A stretch of DNA of 64,000 nt from Saprospiraceae bacterium UBA2329 (GTDB lineage: Bacteria; Bacteroidota; Bacteroidia; Chitinophagales; Saprospiraceae): assembly GCA_002344975.1 (NCBI GenBank), contig DDUV01000073.1:9909-73908 (forward strand), given 5' to 3'. This document shows positions 30,804-40,000 of the stretch, in pieces. A program made the translations under genes and the position numbers. Numbering within the stretch: position 1 is the first letter of the stretch; each line of letters starts with the position of its first letter. The notes beneath the pieces were generated by a model. It saw nothing but the letters and a program-made list of their open reading frames with translations. It searched no databases and was not told where the DNA came from.

Positions 30804-33209
30804 TCACTCCCCATCGCCCGGCGAGAACATATTTTGTTGATCCTCTCGCTTTTTCATGCCGAAATTGTAGCGCAAATTTAGCCCAATGCGCTGGTTGTCG
30901 TTGTAGCGCTCGCCAAAAACATTGATCGAACCCTGATTGATGTTGAAGCGCGTGACCATCGTGCGCAACACATCGCGGGCACTGAGCGTGATACTCAGTT
31001 TTTTCTTCCACATCGTTTGAGTGATGCCAAAATTGAGCTGCCCGAAGGTGTCTAATTCATAGAAATTCTGCTGGCCTTTAAACATTACAAAACCATTCAT
31101 CGTGAGCTTGGTGTTCGGCGTGAGATTAAGGGAGTGGAAGGTGAACAACTGCCAACTGCCCCGCGAGAAGCTGAGCGGCTGATTTTCATACAATCCATTG
31201 TAATCGTTGAGGTTGTATTGGGCGCTGACCACAAAAAAGTACTTGCCGCCGGGTGGAATAGCACCGACGATGCGAAAGTATGTTTCTCTGTTTTTGCCCA
31301 CATTGTCGAAAGTGCGCACGGCTACTTCGGGGAATTGCGGGTCTTGATACACCACATTGGAAAAAATATTGCGGGTGTAATTGCGGCCAATCGCGAAGAT
31401 GGGCATGTCGTTGAAACTGATATTGGCCTCTATGTTGTCGGTGAATTGAGGTTGCAGGGCCGGATTGCCGGTTTCGTACAAATACGGGTCCACGATTTTA
31501 ATGTAAGGGTTCAAGTTTTGATAGCCGGGACGATTGATGGTGCGGCGGTAGATGAGATAACTTTGAAGAGAAAAACTTGCAATTTTCATGATGGGGCGAC
31601 TGAGATAAGCATAAGGAAACCAGTCGGTTCTGTTGATAACAAAGCTCGTATCGGCGGGCACGGTCTGGCGGCCGTCCATGCGGGTATTTTCCATACGCAC
31701 GCCGGTTTTGAGCAGGAAGTTGCCGGGCAGCGATTTGGAGGCTTGCAAATACGCCGCGTTGATGTTTTCGCGGTAATTAAAGGCATTGGTGCGCAAGGCG
31801 TCGGGTTGAGAAGCGCCGCCGTTGACATTGAAAAAATAATCCGCCCGGCTTTGGTAGTTCTGCCAGGTGCTTTTGAAACCCGTTTCCAGCTTGATACCCT
31901 GTTTGGGAAAGCGATAAGTGAGATCGGATTGCAGCAGAATGAAGTGGCGATTCTGGCGGTTGTCGCCGTTGCCGGCCAAGGTACCTGCGAGCGGCCGCAG
32001 CGATTGAATGCTGTAGTCCTGCTCGTTGTTGTTGTTGTTGTAATTGTAACTGAACTTCGTATCCCATTCAGAACCAATGGTATCGAGTTTATGAATCAGT
32101 CCCAGGTCTTGCTGAAGACTGAAAAATCCGGTGCGATTGTCGGTGCTGTTATCGTTTTCCGAAAGGAGAATATTGTCTAATGTGTTGATTGTATTGAGAT
32201 TGTAGGCAGAGGAGCGCCGCAACCCCAGATTCACCCTGCCGTCGTAGTTGAAACCCCAGCGTTCATTGGGGTCGAGATTGAAGCCGTAGCCCACATAACC
32301 GAAATCGGAAGGAAAACGCGAACGGGCATTTTGAGATAAAATGCTCTCCGCAGACAATTCCCGGCTCGATTTCAGGTCTTCCACCGCGTCGTTGCGGCTG
32401 TAATTGGTATTGATATAATACGAGCCTTTGCCGCCGCTGTCGTTGAGGTTGACGCCGATGAACTGATTGCCGTAAATGCCCTGGTTCATACCCATATTGA
32501 GCGAGCCGGTGCGCCCGATGCGAACGCCTTTTTTGAGCACCACATTGACGATACCGCCCGAACTGGCTGCGTCGTATTTGGTAGAAGGCGTGCGCAAAAC
32601 CTCAATTTTTTGTACGCTTCCCGGCGGCAGGCTTTGCAGGATGGTGGCAATGTCGCGGGCGCTCATACGCTGTTCTCTGCCGTTGATGTAAATGACCGCC
32701 GGCGTAGCGCTGTTGAGGAAAATGCCGCCTTCCTGATCTACAAAAATGCCGGGCGTTTTTTCCAATACTTCCAAAGTGCTGGTGCTGGTATTGGCAATGG
32801 GTTCGGGATCAATAATCATTTTGTCCTCTTCCTGCGTGATGAGCGGGCGTTTGGCCGTCACGGTCACTTCTCCGAGCGCGAGGGCTTCGGGTTGCAGGGC
32901 ATAGTCGAGGCGGTTTTGGCCGGCTTTGATGGAGACGGATTTCTCCAGATTCTGAAAACCGATGTACCGGATGACGACGCTGTGCAGGCCCTGTGAGAGG
33001 CGCTCGAATTTGGCCGTTCCGTCGGGGTCGGTCACTTCGGAAACGGTGACGGAATCAGCAAGGCGCAGCAACTGCACGGTAGCGCCGATGAGGGGTGTTT
33101 TTTCGTTGTCTTTGACGTTGATAAGGAGTGTGGATTGGGCCTGAGCTGCCGTAATCAATAAAAAAGAGAGCGCAAATGCGAGTGTTAACAGAGTAGTGGT
33201 TGCTTTCAT
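30804..33209 (-). CDS. TonB-dependent receptor, outer-membrane beta-barrel family 3 type
   Basis: An 801-residue receptor with a signal peptide (ending AAQA-Q), a CarboxypepD_reg-like domain (about 26-110: LLINVKDNEKTPLIGATVQLLRLADS), a plug (about 115-230: VTVTAKRPLITQEEDKM ... VYINGREQRMSARDIATIL ... SVQKIEVLRTPSTKYDAASSGGIVNVVLKKG) and a barrel of the OMP_b-brl_3 type, ending RIGLNLRYNFGMKKREDQQ. This group lacks SusD partners and is thought to import peptides, siderophores or other ligands. The last strand is followed by a short polar tail rather than an aromatic end, as is common for this group. It stands between the 26-bp repeat array and the DUF2721 gene. Ligand unknown. Confidence 0.9.
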   Translation of the reverse strand: MKATTTLLTLAFALSFLLITAAQAQSTLLINVKDNEKTPLIGATVQLLRLADSVTVSEVTDPDGTAKFERLSQGLHSVVIRYIGFQNLEKSVSIKAGQNRLDYALQPEALALGEVTVTAKRPLITQEEDKMIIDPEPIANTSTSTLEVLEKTPGIFVDQEGGIFLNSATPAVIYINGREQRMSARDIATILQSLPPGSVQKIEVLRTPSTKYDAASSGGIVNVVLKKGVRIGRTGSLNMGMNQGIYGNQFIGVNLNDSGGKGSYYINTNYSRNDAVEDLKSSRELSAESILSQNARSRFPSDFGYVGYGFNLDPNERWGFNYDGRVNLGLRRSSAYNLNTINTLDNILLSENDNSTDNRTGFFSLQQDLGLIHKLDTIGSEWDTKFSYNYNNNNNEQDYSIQSLRPLAGTLAGNGDNRQNRHFILLQSDLTYRFPKQGIKLETGFKSTWQNYQSRADYFFNVNGGASQPDALRTNAFNYRENINAAYLQASKSLPGNFLLKTGVRMENTRMDGRQTVPADTSFVINRTDWFPYAYLSRPIMKIASFSLQSYLIYRRTINRPGYQNLNPYIKIVDPYLYETGNPALQPQFTDNIEANISFNDMPIFAIGRNYTRNIFSNVVYQDPQFPEVAVRTFDNVGKNRETYFRIVGAIPPGGKYFFVVSAQYNLNDYNGLYENQPLSFSRGSWQLFTFHSLNLTPNTKLTMNGFVMFKGQQNFYELDTFGQLNFGITQTMWKKKLSITLSARDVLRTMVTRFNINQGSINVFGERYNDNQRIGLNLRYNFGMKKREDQQNMFSPGDGE

Positions 33210-33312
33210 TCCAAATTTTGGTTGGTGTTGACAATGCAGACAAAGACACTTGAAATCAACAAAAGATGTACGGGCAGGCGATTTTGAGTTTTTGTTAACA
33301 GAGGTCGGCCGT

Positions 33313-33726
33313 TCAATGCTTTTTCAAGGCGCGTTCTTTCTCTTCCAAGTCGTTGAGTACCAACCGCAAAGCATCCGCGGAAACGAATATTTCCCATAAG
33401 CAAAGCAGCAACGAAATCATCATCAACAACAAGCTGCCTGCAAATACGATGGTAGCCGGGCTTTGCAGGCGCTCATACACCAGAAACATAGTCAGCGTGC
33501 AGCCCAACATGCTGATGATGGCAAAAAACTGCGCCCAACGTATGAGATAGACCCTTCGGCGAAGGTTTTTGATTTGAGGCAGCAGCCCCAAATGTTCTGT
33601 GCTTTCAAAGTCTGCCGATAGTTTGCGAATCAGGGCCGAGATGGCCAAAAAGCGATTGGTGTAAGACAACATCAGCAGGGAAATGGCCGGAAACAGCAGA
33701 GCGGGTGTTTGTATCGAAAGTTCCAT
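33313..33726 (-). CDS. DUF2721 membrane protein
   Basis: A 137-residue protein starting MELSIQTPALLFPAISLLMLSYTNRFLAISALIRKL, the DUF2721 N-terminus, then a basic cytoplasmic loop (QIKNLRRRVYLIRWAQ), two further helices (FFAIISMLGCTLTMFLVYE; LLLMMISLLLCLWEIFVS) and a charged tail (EEKERALKKH). Three membrane helices in all. The family is widespread and of unknown function. The ATG at 33726 gives the usual family start; another lies nine bases upstream. Single gene. Confidence 0.85.
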   Translation of the reverse strand: MELSIQTPALLFPAISLLMLSYTNRFLAISALIRKLSADFESTEHLGLLPQIKNLRRRVYLIRWAQFFAIISMLGCTLTMFLVYERLQSPATIVFAGSLLLMMISLLLCLWEIFVSADALRLVLNDLEEKERALKKH

Positions 33727-33775
33727 GCGGCACACAACAGCGGTCGGCGGGTCTTGGTTGAGCGGGTTTGGGGTT

Positions 33776-33865
33776 CAAGGTTTCGGGTTTCATCCGCCGT
33801 AGCCTTGGCGAAGGCGGGTTCAAGGTTCCGGGTTTCATCCGCCGTAGCCTTGGCGAAGGCGGGTT
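33776..33865. repeat. Two tandem 45-bp copies of a CCGCCGTAGCC-CTTGGCGAAGG repeat in a gene-free 319-bp region
   Basis: Copies at 33776-33820 and 33821-33865 differ at one base (TTTCGGG versus TTCCGGG). Each carries CCGCCGTAGCCTTGG and then CGAAGGCGG, self-complementary at its ends. This is the SPRLRRM/AKATADE-type dispersed repeat known from many Bacteroidota. The rest of 33727-34045 holds the short CAAGCTGCAAGCTG filler (33887-33906), GC-rich low-complexity sequence and the pnuC promoter; I see no gene. Confidence 0.8.
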
Positions 33866-34009
33866 CTGAGGGGGGACGGCTGCCTGCCTCAAGCTGCAAG
33901 CTGTGGTCACTCTACGCTTAGAACCCCGCGCCACGGCGCGGCCACCGCCAACTGAATCCCCTACGCTTCGCGCCGCCTACCCGCCACCGCTTGCTGAGCA
34001 AATCTTCCT

Positions 34010-34017
34010 TACCTTTG
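34010..34017 (+). promoter_or_regulatory. -7 box TACCTTTG for pnuC
   Basis: Perfect TAnnTTTG 28 bases before the pnuC ATG. A TTG at 33991-33993 is 16 bases upstream, slightly shorter than the usual 19-21 spacing. Confidence 0.5.
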
Positions 34018-34045
34018 CGCCACAACAAAAGATACCTCACTATAA

Positions 34046-34618
34046 ATGAACTGGATAGAAGCAATCGCCACTGTTTTCGGCATCATCGCCGTATGGCTCG
34101 TCGTGCGGCGGCATATTTTGTGCTGGCCCGCCGGCTTGGTGCAAGTCACCCTCTACGTTTGGATTTTTTATCAGGCCAAACTCTACTCCGACATGATCCT
34201 GCACGTCATCTATATCTTCCTGCAAATTTACGGCTGGTACCACTGGTCGCATCCCGACAACAAAAACAAAGAACTGCCCGTCACGCGCAGCGCCACGCCG
34301 CTCTGGCAGTGGTCGGGCATTGTACTCGTCGGCGCGGCAATTTGGGGCTACCTCATGGCTACCTACACCGACGCTGCCCTGCCCTGGCCCGATGCCTTCA
34401 TCGTGGTAGCCAGCTTAGTCGCACAGTGGCTCACCGCTCGTAAAAACCTGGAATCCTGGCTGTTCTGGATCGTGGTGAACGTCGTGGCCATCTTCGTGTA
34501 TTGGGTCAAAGACCTCTATTTCACCACCGGATTGTACGTCGTTTTTTTGGTGCTGGCCGTTTTGGGGTATTTGGAATGGCGCAAGGCCATGCAGGCGCAA
34601 GCTGTGACGGCTGAATGA
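34046..34618 (+). CDS. pnuC: Nicotinamide riboside transporter PnuC-like
   Basis: A 190-residue protein of about seven helices, the usual size and fold of PnuC, a facilitator for nicotinamide riboside (or in relatives thiamine or riboflavin precursors). Family marks are the early FGIIAVWLVVRRHILCWPAGL, IYIFLQIYGWYHW with the conserved WYxW, and the helix-5/6 region WIVVNVVAIFVYWVKDLYFT. No thiamin-box or other riboswitch was seen upstream, and no NadR or TenA gene is beside it, so nicotinamide riboside is the default guess. It is followed 84 bases later by a Crp-family gene with its own promoter box. Confidence 0.85.
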   Translation: MNWIEAIATVFGIIAVWLVVRRHILCWPAGLVQVTLYVWIFYQAKLYSDMILHVIYIFLQIYGWYHWSHPDNKNKELPVTRSATPLWQWSGIVLVGAAIWGYLMATYTDAALPWPDAFIVVASLVAQWLTARKNLESWLFWIVVNVVAIFVYWVKDLYFTTGLYVVFLVLAVLGYLEWRKAMQAQAVTAE

Positions 34619-34669
34619 AATACCATCCGTTTTATCTAAAAAAACGAGCTATTTAGATGTGGTAAAACC

Positions 34670-34677
34670 TACCTTTG
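34670..34677 (+). promoter_or_regulatory. -7 box TACCTTTG for the Crp/Fnr gene
   Basis: Perfect TAnnTTTG 26 bases before the ATG at 34703. Confidence 0.5.
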
Positions 34678-34702
34678 CCGCCGATTCAATCCATTGCACA
34701 CC

Positions 34703-35335
34703 ATGACCAAAAGGAGCTTCCATCCATCTGATATTCAGGCAATAAAAGAAGAATACCTCGACGGCATTTTTCAGTTTGTCGCTCGTTTTCTTCAACTCCA
34801 TCCTGACGAAAAACAGGCCATCGCCGAACAAACCAATCTCCGTTATTTTCCCAAAGGAAGCACGCTGCTGCGCGAAGGACAGGTTTCCAACCTTTGTTAT
34901 TTCGTTTTGAGAGGCTGCGTGCGGCAGTACTATTTGGTGGACGGCGTAGAAAAAACCACCCATTTTTTCACGGAGGGTCAACCTGTTACGCCGGATGAGA
35001 GCACCAATCTGCTGCGGCCTTCGCAGTCCTATTTATCATGCCTGGAAGACAGTGTATTGGCCGTCAGCACGCCCGAAAAAGAGCAGCAGATGTATCGTAA
35101 GTTTCCGCGTTTGGAGTCGGTCTGCCGATTGTCGGTAGAAGAGGAGTTAGGCAAAAGCAAAGCACATCTGGCTTCTTTCATCCTGCTGACTCCAGAGCAG
35201 CGATACCTGCAATTGCTTCAAAATCAACCTGATCTGATCGCCCGTGTGCCGAATATACACCTTGCCTCCTACCTCGGCATCGCACCGGAATCGCTGAGCC
35301 GCATCAAAAAAAGATTACAGGAGCGCATTTCTTAA
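34703..35335 (+). CDS. Crp/Fnr-family transcriptional regulator
   Basis: A 210-residue regulator: cyclic-nucleotide-binding-like barrel (FPKGSTLLREGQVSNLCYFVLRGCVRQYYLV; no clear cAMP cassette) and a compact C-terminal helix-turn-helix (VPNIHLASYLGIAPESLSRIKKRL). The ATG was chosen over a TTG nine bases upstream because of its spacing from the promoter box. This subfamily in Bacteroidota often governs an adjacent single oxidoreductase or membrane-protein gene; here a quinone-oxidoreductase-like gene follows 67 bases downstream in the same direction, and both may be under its control. Effector unknown. Confidence 0.88.
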   Translation: MTKRSFHPSDIQAIKEEYLDGIFQFVARFLQLHPDEKQAIAEQTNLRYFPKGSTLLREGQVSNLCYFVLRGCVRQYYLVDGVEKTTHFFTEGQPVTPDESTNLLRPSQSYLSCLEDSVLAVSTPEKEQQMYRKFPRLESVCRLSVEEELGKSKAHLASFILLTPEQRYLQLLQNQPDLIARVPNIHLASYLGIAPESLSRIKKRLQERIS

Positions 35336-35402
35336 CTCAAGTCAATGTGCGGCAGTTGGGTTTCCCTGCAACTTTGCAGCGTCAATCAAACCAATCTCGA
35401 CC

Positions 35403-36362
35403 ATGAAAGCTGCCGTTTGCACCCAATACGGACCACCTGAAGTCCTTCACATTCAGACACTTGAGCGCCCCGTACCCAAGCCGGGCGAAATCCTCATAAA
35501 AATACATGCTGCTGCCGTCAACTCCGGCGACTGCCGACTGCGCAGGGCCGATCCCGCTGCCGTGCGATTGTTTCTGGGCTTGTTCCGGCCCCGAAAAAAA
35601 GTACTCGGAGATGCCTTCTCCGGAGAGGTGATGGAAGTCGGCGCGCAGGTAACGCGCTTTCGTCCCGGCGACCAGATTTTCGGCACCACCGGCCTGCGTT
35701 TGGGCGCTTTCGCGGAATACGTCTGCCTGCCTGCAGAGGGCATCTCGCTGGTCTTGAAACCTGCCGATACCCCGCATGAATGGACTGCTGCAACGCCATT
35801 CGGGTACAATACCGCTTTGCATTTTTGGGAAAAAGCAGGTCTGAAGGCCGGGCAAAAAGTGTTGGTTTACGGCGCTTCCGGTTCAGTAGGTTCGGCAGCG
35901 GTACAATTGGCCAAACACCTCGGCGCAGAGGTAACGGCGGTGTGCAGCGCTGCCAATATCGAATTGGTACAATCGCTTGGCGCTGACAGGATTATAGACT
36001 ATGCAACAACCGACTTTGCCGCTCAGGGCGCTGTGTACGACATTGTGTTTGAGACCGTCAACAAAACAAGCGTAAAAACCTGTTTATCGGCAGTCAAACC
36101 CGGCGGCACGCTCATTCTCGGCTCGGCCATGCTCACCGAGACTTTGCAAGGCGCCTGGGCCGGCCTCACTTCGGGCAAAAAGGTGATTTCCGGCGTGGCT
36201 TTGGATACACAATCGCGATTGGACAAACTGCAAACATTGCTCCAAAACGGCGCCATACAGCCCGTCATTGACAAGGTTTTTCCTTTGGAAGAAATCGTCG
36301 AAGCGCACCGTTTAACAGACTCCGGCAGGAAACGGGGCAATGTGGTACTGAAAATGCGGTGA
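35403..36362 (+). CDS. NAD(P)-dependent quinone-oxidoreductase-like alcohol dehydrogenase (MDR)
   Basis: A 319-residue medium-chain reductase. The GroES-like N-terminal domain reads MKAAVCTQYGPPEVLHI, then AAAVNSGDCRLRRADP, GDAFSGEVMEVGAQVTRFRPGD; the nucleotide-binding Rossmann fold has LVYGASGSVGSAAVQLAKHLGAEVTAVCSA and DYATTDF. There is no structural-zinc Cys cluster and no GHE catalytic-zinc motif, so it belongs to the zinc-independent quinone oxidoreductase/enoyl-reductase branch, which reduces quinones or alpha,beta-unsaturated carbonyls with NADPH. Possibly a stress enzyme controlled by the Crp-family gene upstream. Confidence 0.9.
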   Translation: MKAAVCTQYGPPEVLHIQTLERPVPKPGEILIKIHAAAVNSGDCRLRRADPAAVRLFLGLFRPRKKVLGDAFSGEVMEVGAQVTRFRPGDQIFGTTGLRLGAFAEYVCLPAEGISLVLKPADTPHEWTAATPFGYNTALHFWEKAGLKAGQKVLVYGASGSVGSAAVQLAKHLGAEVTAVCSAANIELVQSLGADRIIDYATTDFAAQGAVYDIVFETVNKTSVKTCLSAVKPGGTLILGSAMLTETLQGAWAGLTSGKKVISGVALDTQSRLDKLQTLLQNGAIQPVIDKVFPLEEIVEAHRLTDSGRKRGNVVLKMR

Positions 36363-36379
36363 ATCTGGTTGGAGACGGA

Positions 36380-37015
36380 TTAACCTCTCATCAGCACCGG
36401 CGGATTCTTCACACCTTTGCCACCCTTGCAGCTATCCTGATACAAATTGATGTAATCAAAAATGATGTTGACGGCTCCGTCGCGCAGGTCTTGTTTCAAG
36501 CTCTTGTTACGCTCTACCGCCGCCACAGTGGTAAATACTTTGCACCAATTGGAATCGAACTGCTTTTGAGCCAGAATGAGCGCGTGGATCATCCTGAATG
36601 TGTAGCTCTGCTTGTTCTTTGCCAATGCCTTGGATGCCAATGCCAGCGGGAGGTCCATGTTGTTGTAATCATCGAGAGCCATGAGGTAGCTGAGTACCAG
36701 CATTTCATCGCCGCTCATCTTTTTGAGATCCCAGCCGGAGCGCTTGCTCAGGTGATCTGAAAAAAGTTTGGCCTTGCCCTTCATTTGCCAGCCTAAGGCA
36801 CTGCACAGCGCCACTTTTTGATCTATCGGCTTGGCTGCGTCGGACAGAAAGGCCAACATGTCTGCATCGAATTTGGCATTTTCTGCCGAGGCTTTGGATA
36901 CGATGCCGATGTCCTGATATGCCTCGTGAATGGGCGTGGAAGTGATGGGCGAATCGGCCCAGGCTGCGCTCGAAAATGCGATCAGCGCGAGTAGAAAAAG
37001 CAGGTGTTTTTTCAT
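36380..37015 (-). CDS. Secreted helical protein of unknown function
   Basis: A 211-residue protein with signal peptide MKKHLLFLLALIAFSSAAWA. The mature part is all-helical by appearance (ALCSALGWQMKGKAKLFSDHLSKRSG, EMLVLSYLMALDDYNNMDLPLALASKAL, AAVERNKSLKQDLRDGAVNIIFDYINLYQDSC) and resembles TPR/SEL1-like or HEAT-like stacking without a recognised repeat. The start at 37015 begins the signal peptide; an upstream in-frame ATG at 37075 would precede it by 20 residues of unlikely sequence. It lies 77 bases downstream of the large DUF1080 lipoprotein gene in the same direction and may share its transcript. Confidence 0.62.
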   Translation of the reverse strand: MKKHLLFLLALIAFSSAAWADSPITSTPIHEAYQDIGIVSKASAENAKFDADMLAFLSDAAKPIDQKVALCSALGWQMKGKAKLFSDHLSKRSGWDLKKMSGDEMLVLSYLMALDDYNNMDLPLALASKALAKNKQSYTFRMIHALILAQKQFDSNWCKVFTTVAAVERNKSLKQDLRDGAVNIIFDYINLYQDSCKGGKGVKNPPVLMRG

Positions 37016-37092
37016 GGTTTTTAATGGTTTTATGGTGATTGTGGAGCTTGCATGCCTGAAACGATAGACACGCAAGCTCCTTAGTCATTGAT

Positions 37093-40000
37093 TTACAACT
37101 CCTTGATTTTTACATTTCTGTACCAAACCGGGTCTCCGTGATCCTGAAGACAGAGGTGGCCCTTGCGCACCGTGCCGAAGCCGGGCATGTCTTTGAATTT
37201 GGATGCCGCGACCATCTTCCGCCATTCGTCGGTCCACATTTCGGTTTCCACCACTTTGCGGCCGTTGAGCCAGTGCTGCACTTTGCCTTTATTGACCACC
37301 AATCGCACGCGGTTCCACTCGCCGGCAGGTTTTACGGTTTCGTATTTGCACTCGATGAGGTCATAGAGGTCGCCGGCGCGGTGGGTTCGGATTTTGGAAT
37401 CCGGGTGGCAGGCGTTGTCGAGTACCTGCATTTCGGGGCCGGTTTGCCAGGGATATTGGTACTTGTCAGACTCCTCAACATTGTAAATGATGCCGCTGTT
37501 GCCACAGGCGCCGATTTTCCATTCCAGACGAAGTTCGTAGTTTTCGTACTCTCCATCGGTGATGATATCGCCGCCGTCCGGAGCCTGCCAGCCTCCGTTG
37601 GGGTTCTTTTTTGCAGCCAAATGAATGGCGCCGTCGTCAATTTTCCAACTGGAGCCAATGGTCTTTTTACCGTAGTTGCGCCAGCCTTTGAGCGATTGGC
37701 CGTCGAATAGGAGCTTCCAGCCGGCCTTGCGTTCTGCATCGGAGAGCGTATTGACGGGCGTCGGAGCGGGCGCAGTGCGTTGGAAACCAGGCTGATTCTG
37801 TGGAATGCGGTTCATGGTGTACCAAGCCTCGGTGCTCCACAGTTCGAGGTCGCCGTCGCCGGTCCACCAATAAGGCAGGCGAATATAAACGACGTGGTTT
37901 TCTTTCATGCCCTCTAATTCGAGGAAAACCTTGCGACGGTCTTGGGAGACATGGGCCGATTTGACGGCGAGCCTTTTCTGGTCTAATTTCGGGCCGCCGT
38001 ATTCTTTGGTGGGCAGGTAGTACCACTGCTGCACGTTGTAGGCTGCGGGATCCCAACCGAGGCCGTCTTCCAATGGAGCGGTGAATTCAATTTCCACGCC
38101 GTTGCTGCGGGCGCGAACGGCCAGCATTTCAAATACAGGTTTGTTGTTGTATTGCAATCTTTGCAGGCCGTACCACTGAGTGCCGTAATGCTGCCAGTTG
38201 CCCGGATTGCCGATGCCGCCCACATACAGCGCGCCGTCCGGCCCCCAAACCATGCGATTGACGCCGGCCTCCAAGCCCTGAATGAATCGGAACACGACAC
38301 CCTGATACTCGCCGCCCACTTTTTCCACAAACACGCGCTTAACGCCGCCGTGCGTTACCTCGCCATGAATCATCTGGCCTTTGTACGGCCCCTTGTCCAA
38401 GTACAACGGCGTAGAGGGCGAGTTGCCGATCTCGTCCTGCGGCAGCCACACCACAGGTAGTTTGAGCGGCAGTTGGGCCACCCTTGCAGAATCAACCGCT
38501 CTGGAGCCGAAGAAAGCGCCTTTACTGACGTGCAGGATTTTGCTGGAAGGCAGCCAGTCGCCCTGATTGTCGGCAATGAACACCTCTCCGTCTGCACCGA
38601 TGCCCACGCCGTTGGGGGTGCGCAATCCCTCAGCCACGATTTCCATTTTACCGCTGTCTTTGTTTACCCGAATGGCTTTGCCCCGATCCGGAATCTGTGG
38701 GTTGGCGCTGGCGCCGCCGGGCAGAATGGCAATGGCCAAGGCCCCGTAAAACCAGCCGTCTTTGTAAGCCAGACCGAAGGAAAACTCGTGGAAATTGGCC
38801 GATACTTTCCAGTCGTTGCACAGGGTGTAATATTCGTCTATAATGTCGTCGCCGTTGTGGTCAATGAGCTTAGTAAGTTCCTGTTTTTGAAGAATATAGA
38901 TCACGTCATCCACCACTTTCAGGCCCAATGGTTCGGCTAAGCCTTTGGCTATTTTTTTGACTTTGATCTTTTCCGGGTCGTCGCCCAAAGCGCCATCCAG
39001 AATATAAACGCCGCCCTCTGCATCCCAGGTACTGACCACCAAACGCCCGTCGGAGAGGAAGTCCATACCGCCTACTTTGGGCAGGAAGGCAGCGGGGCGT
39101 GCCTGTCTCAGATCGAACGCCGGATGTACGGCAGTGACGGGGGAGCCGTCGCCGGGAATGGTAGGGCCGCCGGAAAGGCCGGCATTGACGGTGCCCGTAG
39201 GTTGTTTGTTTTTGTCGTGGAAAAAGGCCATAGCCGGAACCGTGCCGAACTCGCCGTTGGAGTCGAAGGAACTCCACTCGAAGAAAAGCGCCTTGCCCCC
39301 GCCGCCCTGAAAGAAATCAATTCGGAAAGGGTGGAAACCCTCTTCGAGGGCCACTTCGCCGTCTTTGGGCGCGTCGCCATGCAAGCCGTCGTGGTCAATG
39401 ATGAGTTTGTTGCCGATGAAGAGTTGCGAGCCGTCGTCGCTTTTGAGGCGGAAGAGGTAGTTGCTGGTTTTGGGAATGCGCAGGTAGCCCTCTACGCGCA
39501 CGGCAAAGTTGTCGGTAAGCGGCCCGAAATCTCCACTGCCCATTTTCACTTCCGGCATGATGCCCACAAAGACCGGCTCGGCGCCGCGATCCACGTCGGA
39601 GAGCTTCGTCAGTGTTTTCTTGGAGGTCCAAACCGTAGTCAGAGCGCCGGGAAGCAAGTTGTCTTCGCCGATGGTTTTGTCGGCAGCGCGGGCATTGGTT
39701 ACGGGGCCGCTGTTGCGGTGTTGTTGCACAAAGGCTGCTTCTTCCACCGAGTCCAAAGCCATGATGTAACTGACCATTGTAGTGAGGTCTGCATCCGAGG
39801 CATCGGGGTGGGCGCTCATGGCCGCCTCGCCCCAAACTCCTGCGCCGCCGAGCTTCACTTTTTGCACCAGCATGGCCGTATTTTCGGGCGTGTTCATGTA
39901 TTTTTTGGCAATGTCCACATAAGATGGCCCAATGGTTTTGACGTAGGTATTGTGACAGGTTTTGCAATCGCTGCGGGCGATGAGGCGAAAACCAAGCGGC

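Noticed and set aside
31134..32180. Long plus-strand frame opposite the TonB receptor
   Set aside because: High GC makes shadow frames common; the receptor on the minus strand has complete domain order.
33605..33934. Open frames through 33.6-33.9 kb reading SPRLRRM or AKATADE
   Set aside because: They are translations of the tandem 45-bp repeat overlapping DUF2721 in other frames, without a start context or family.
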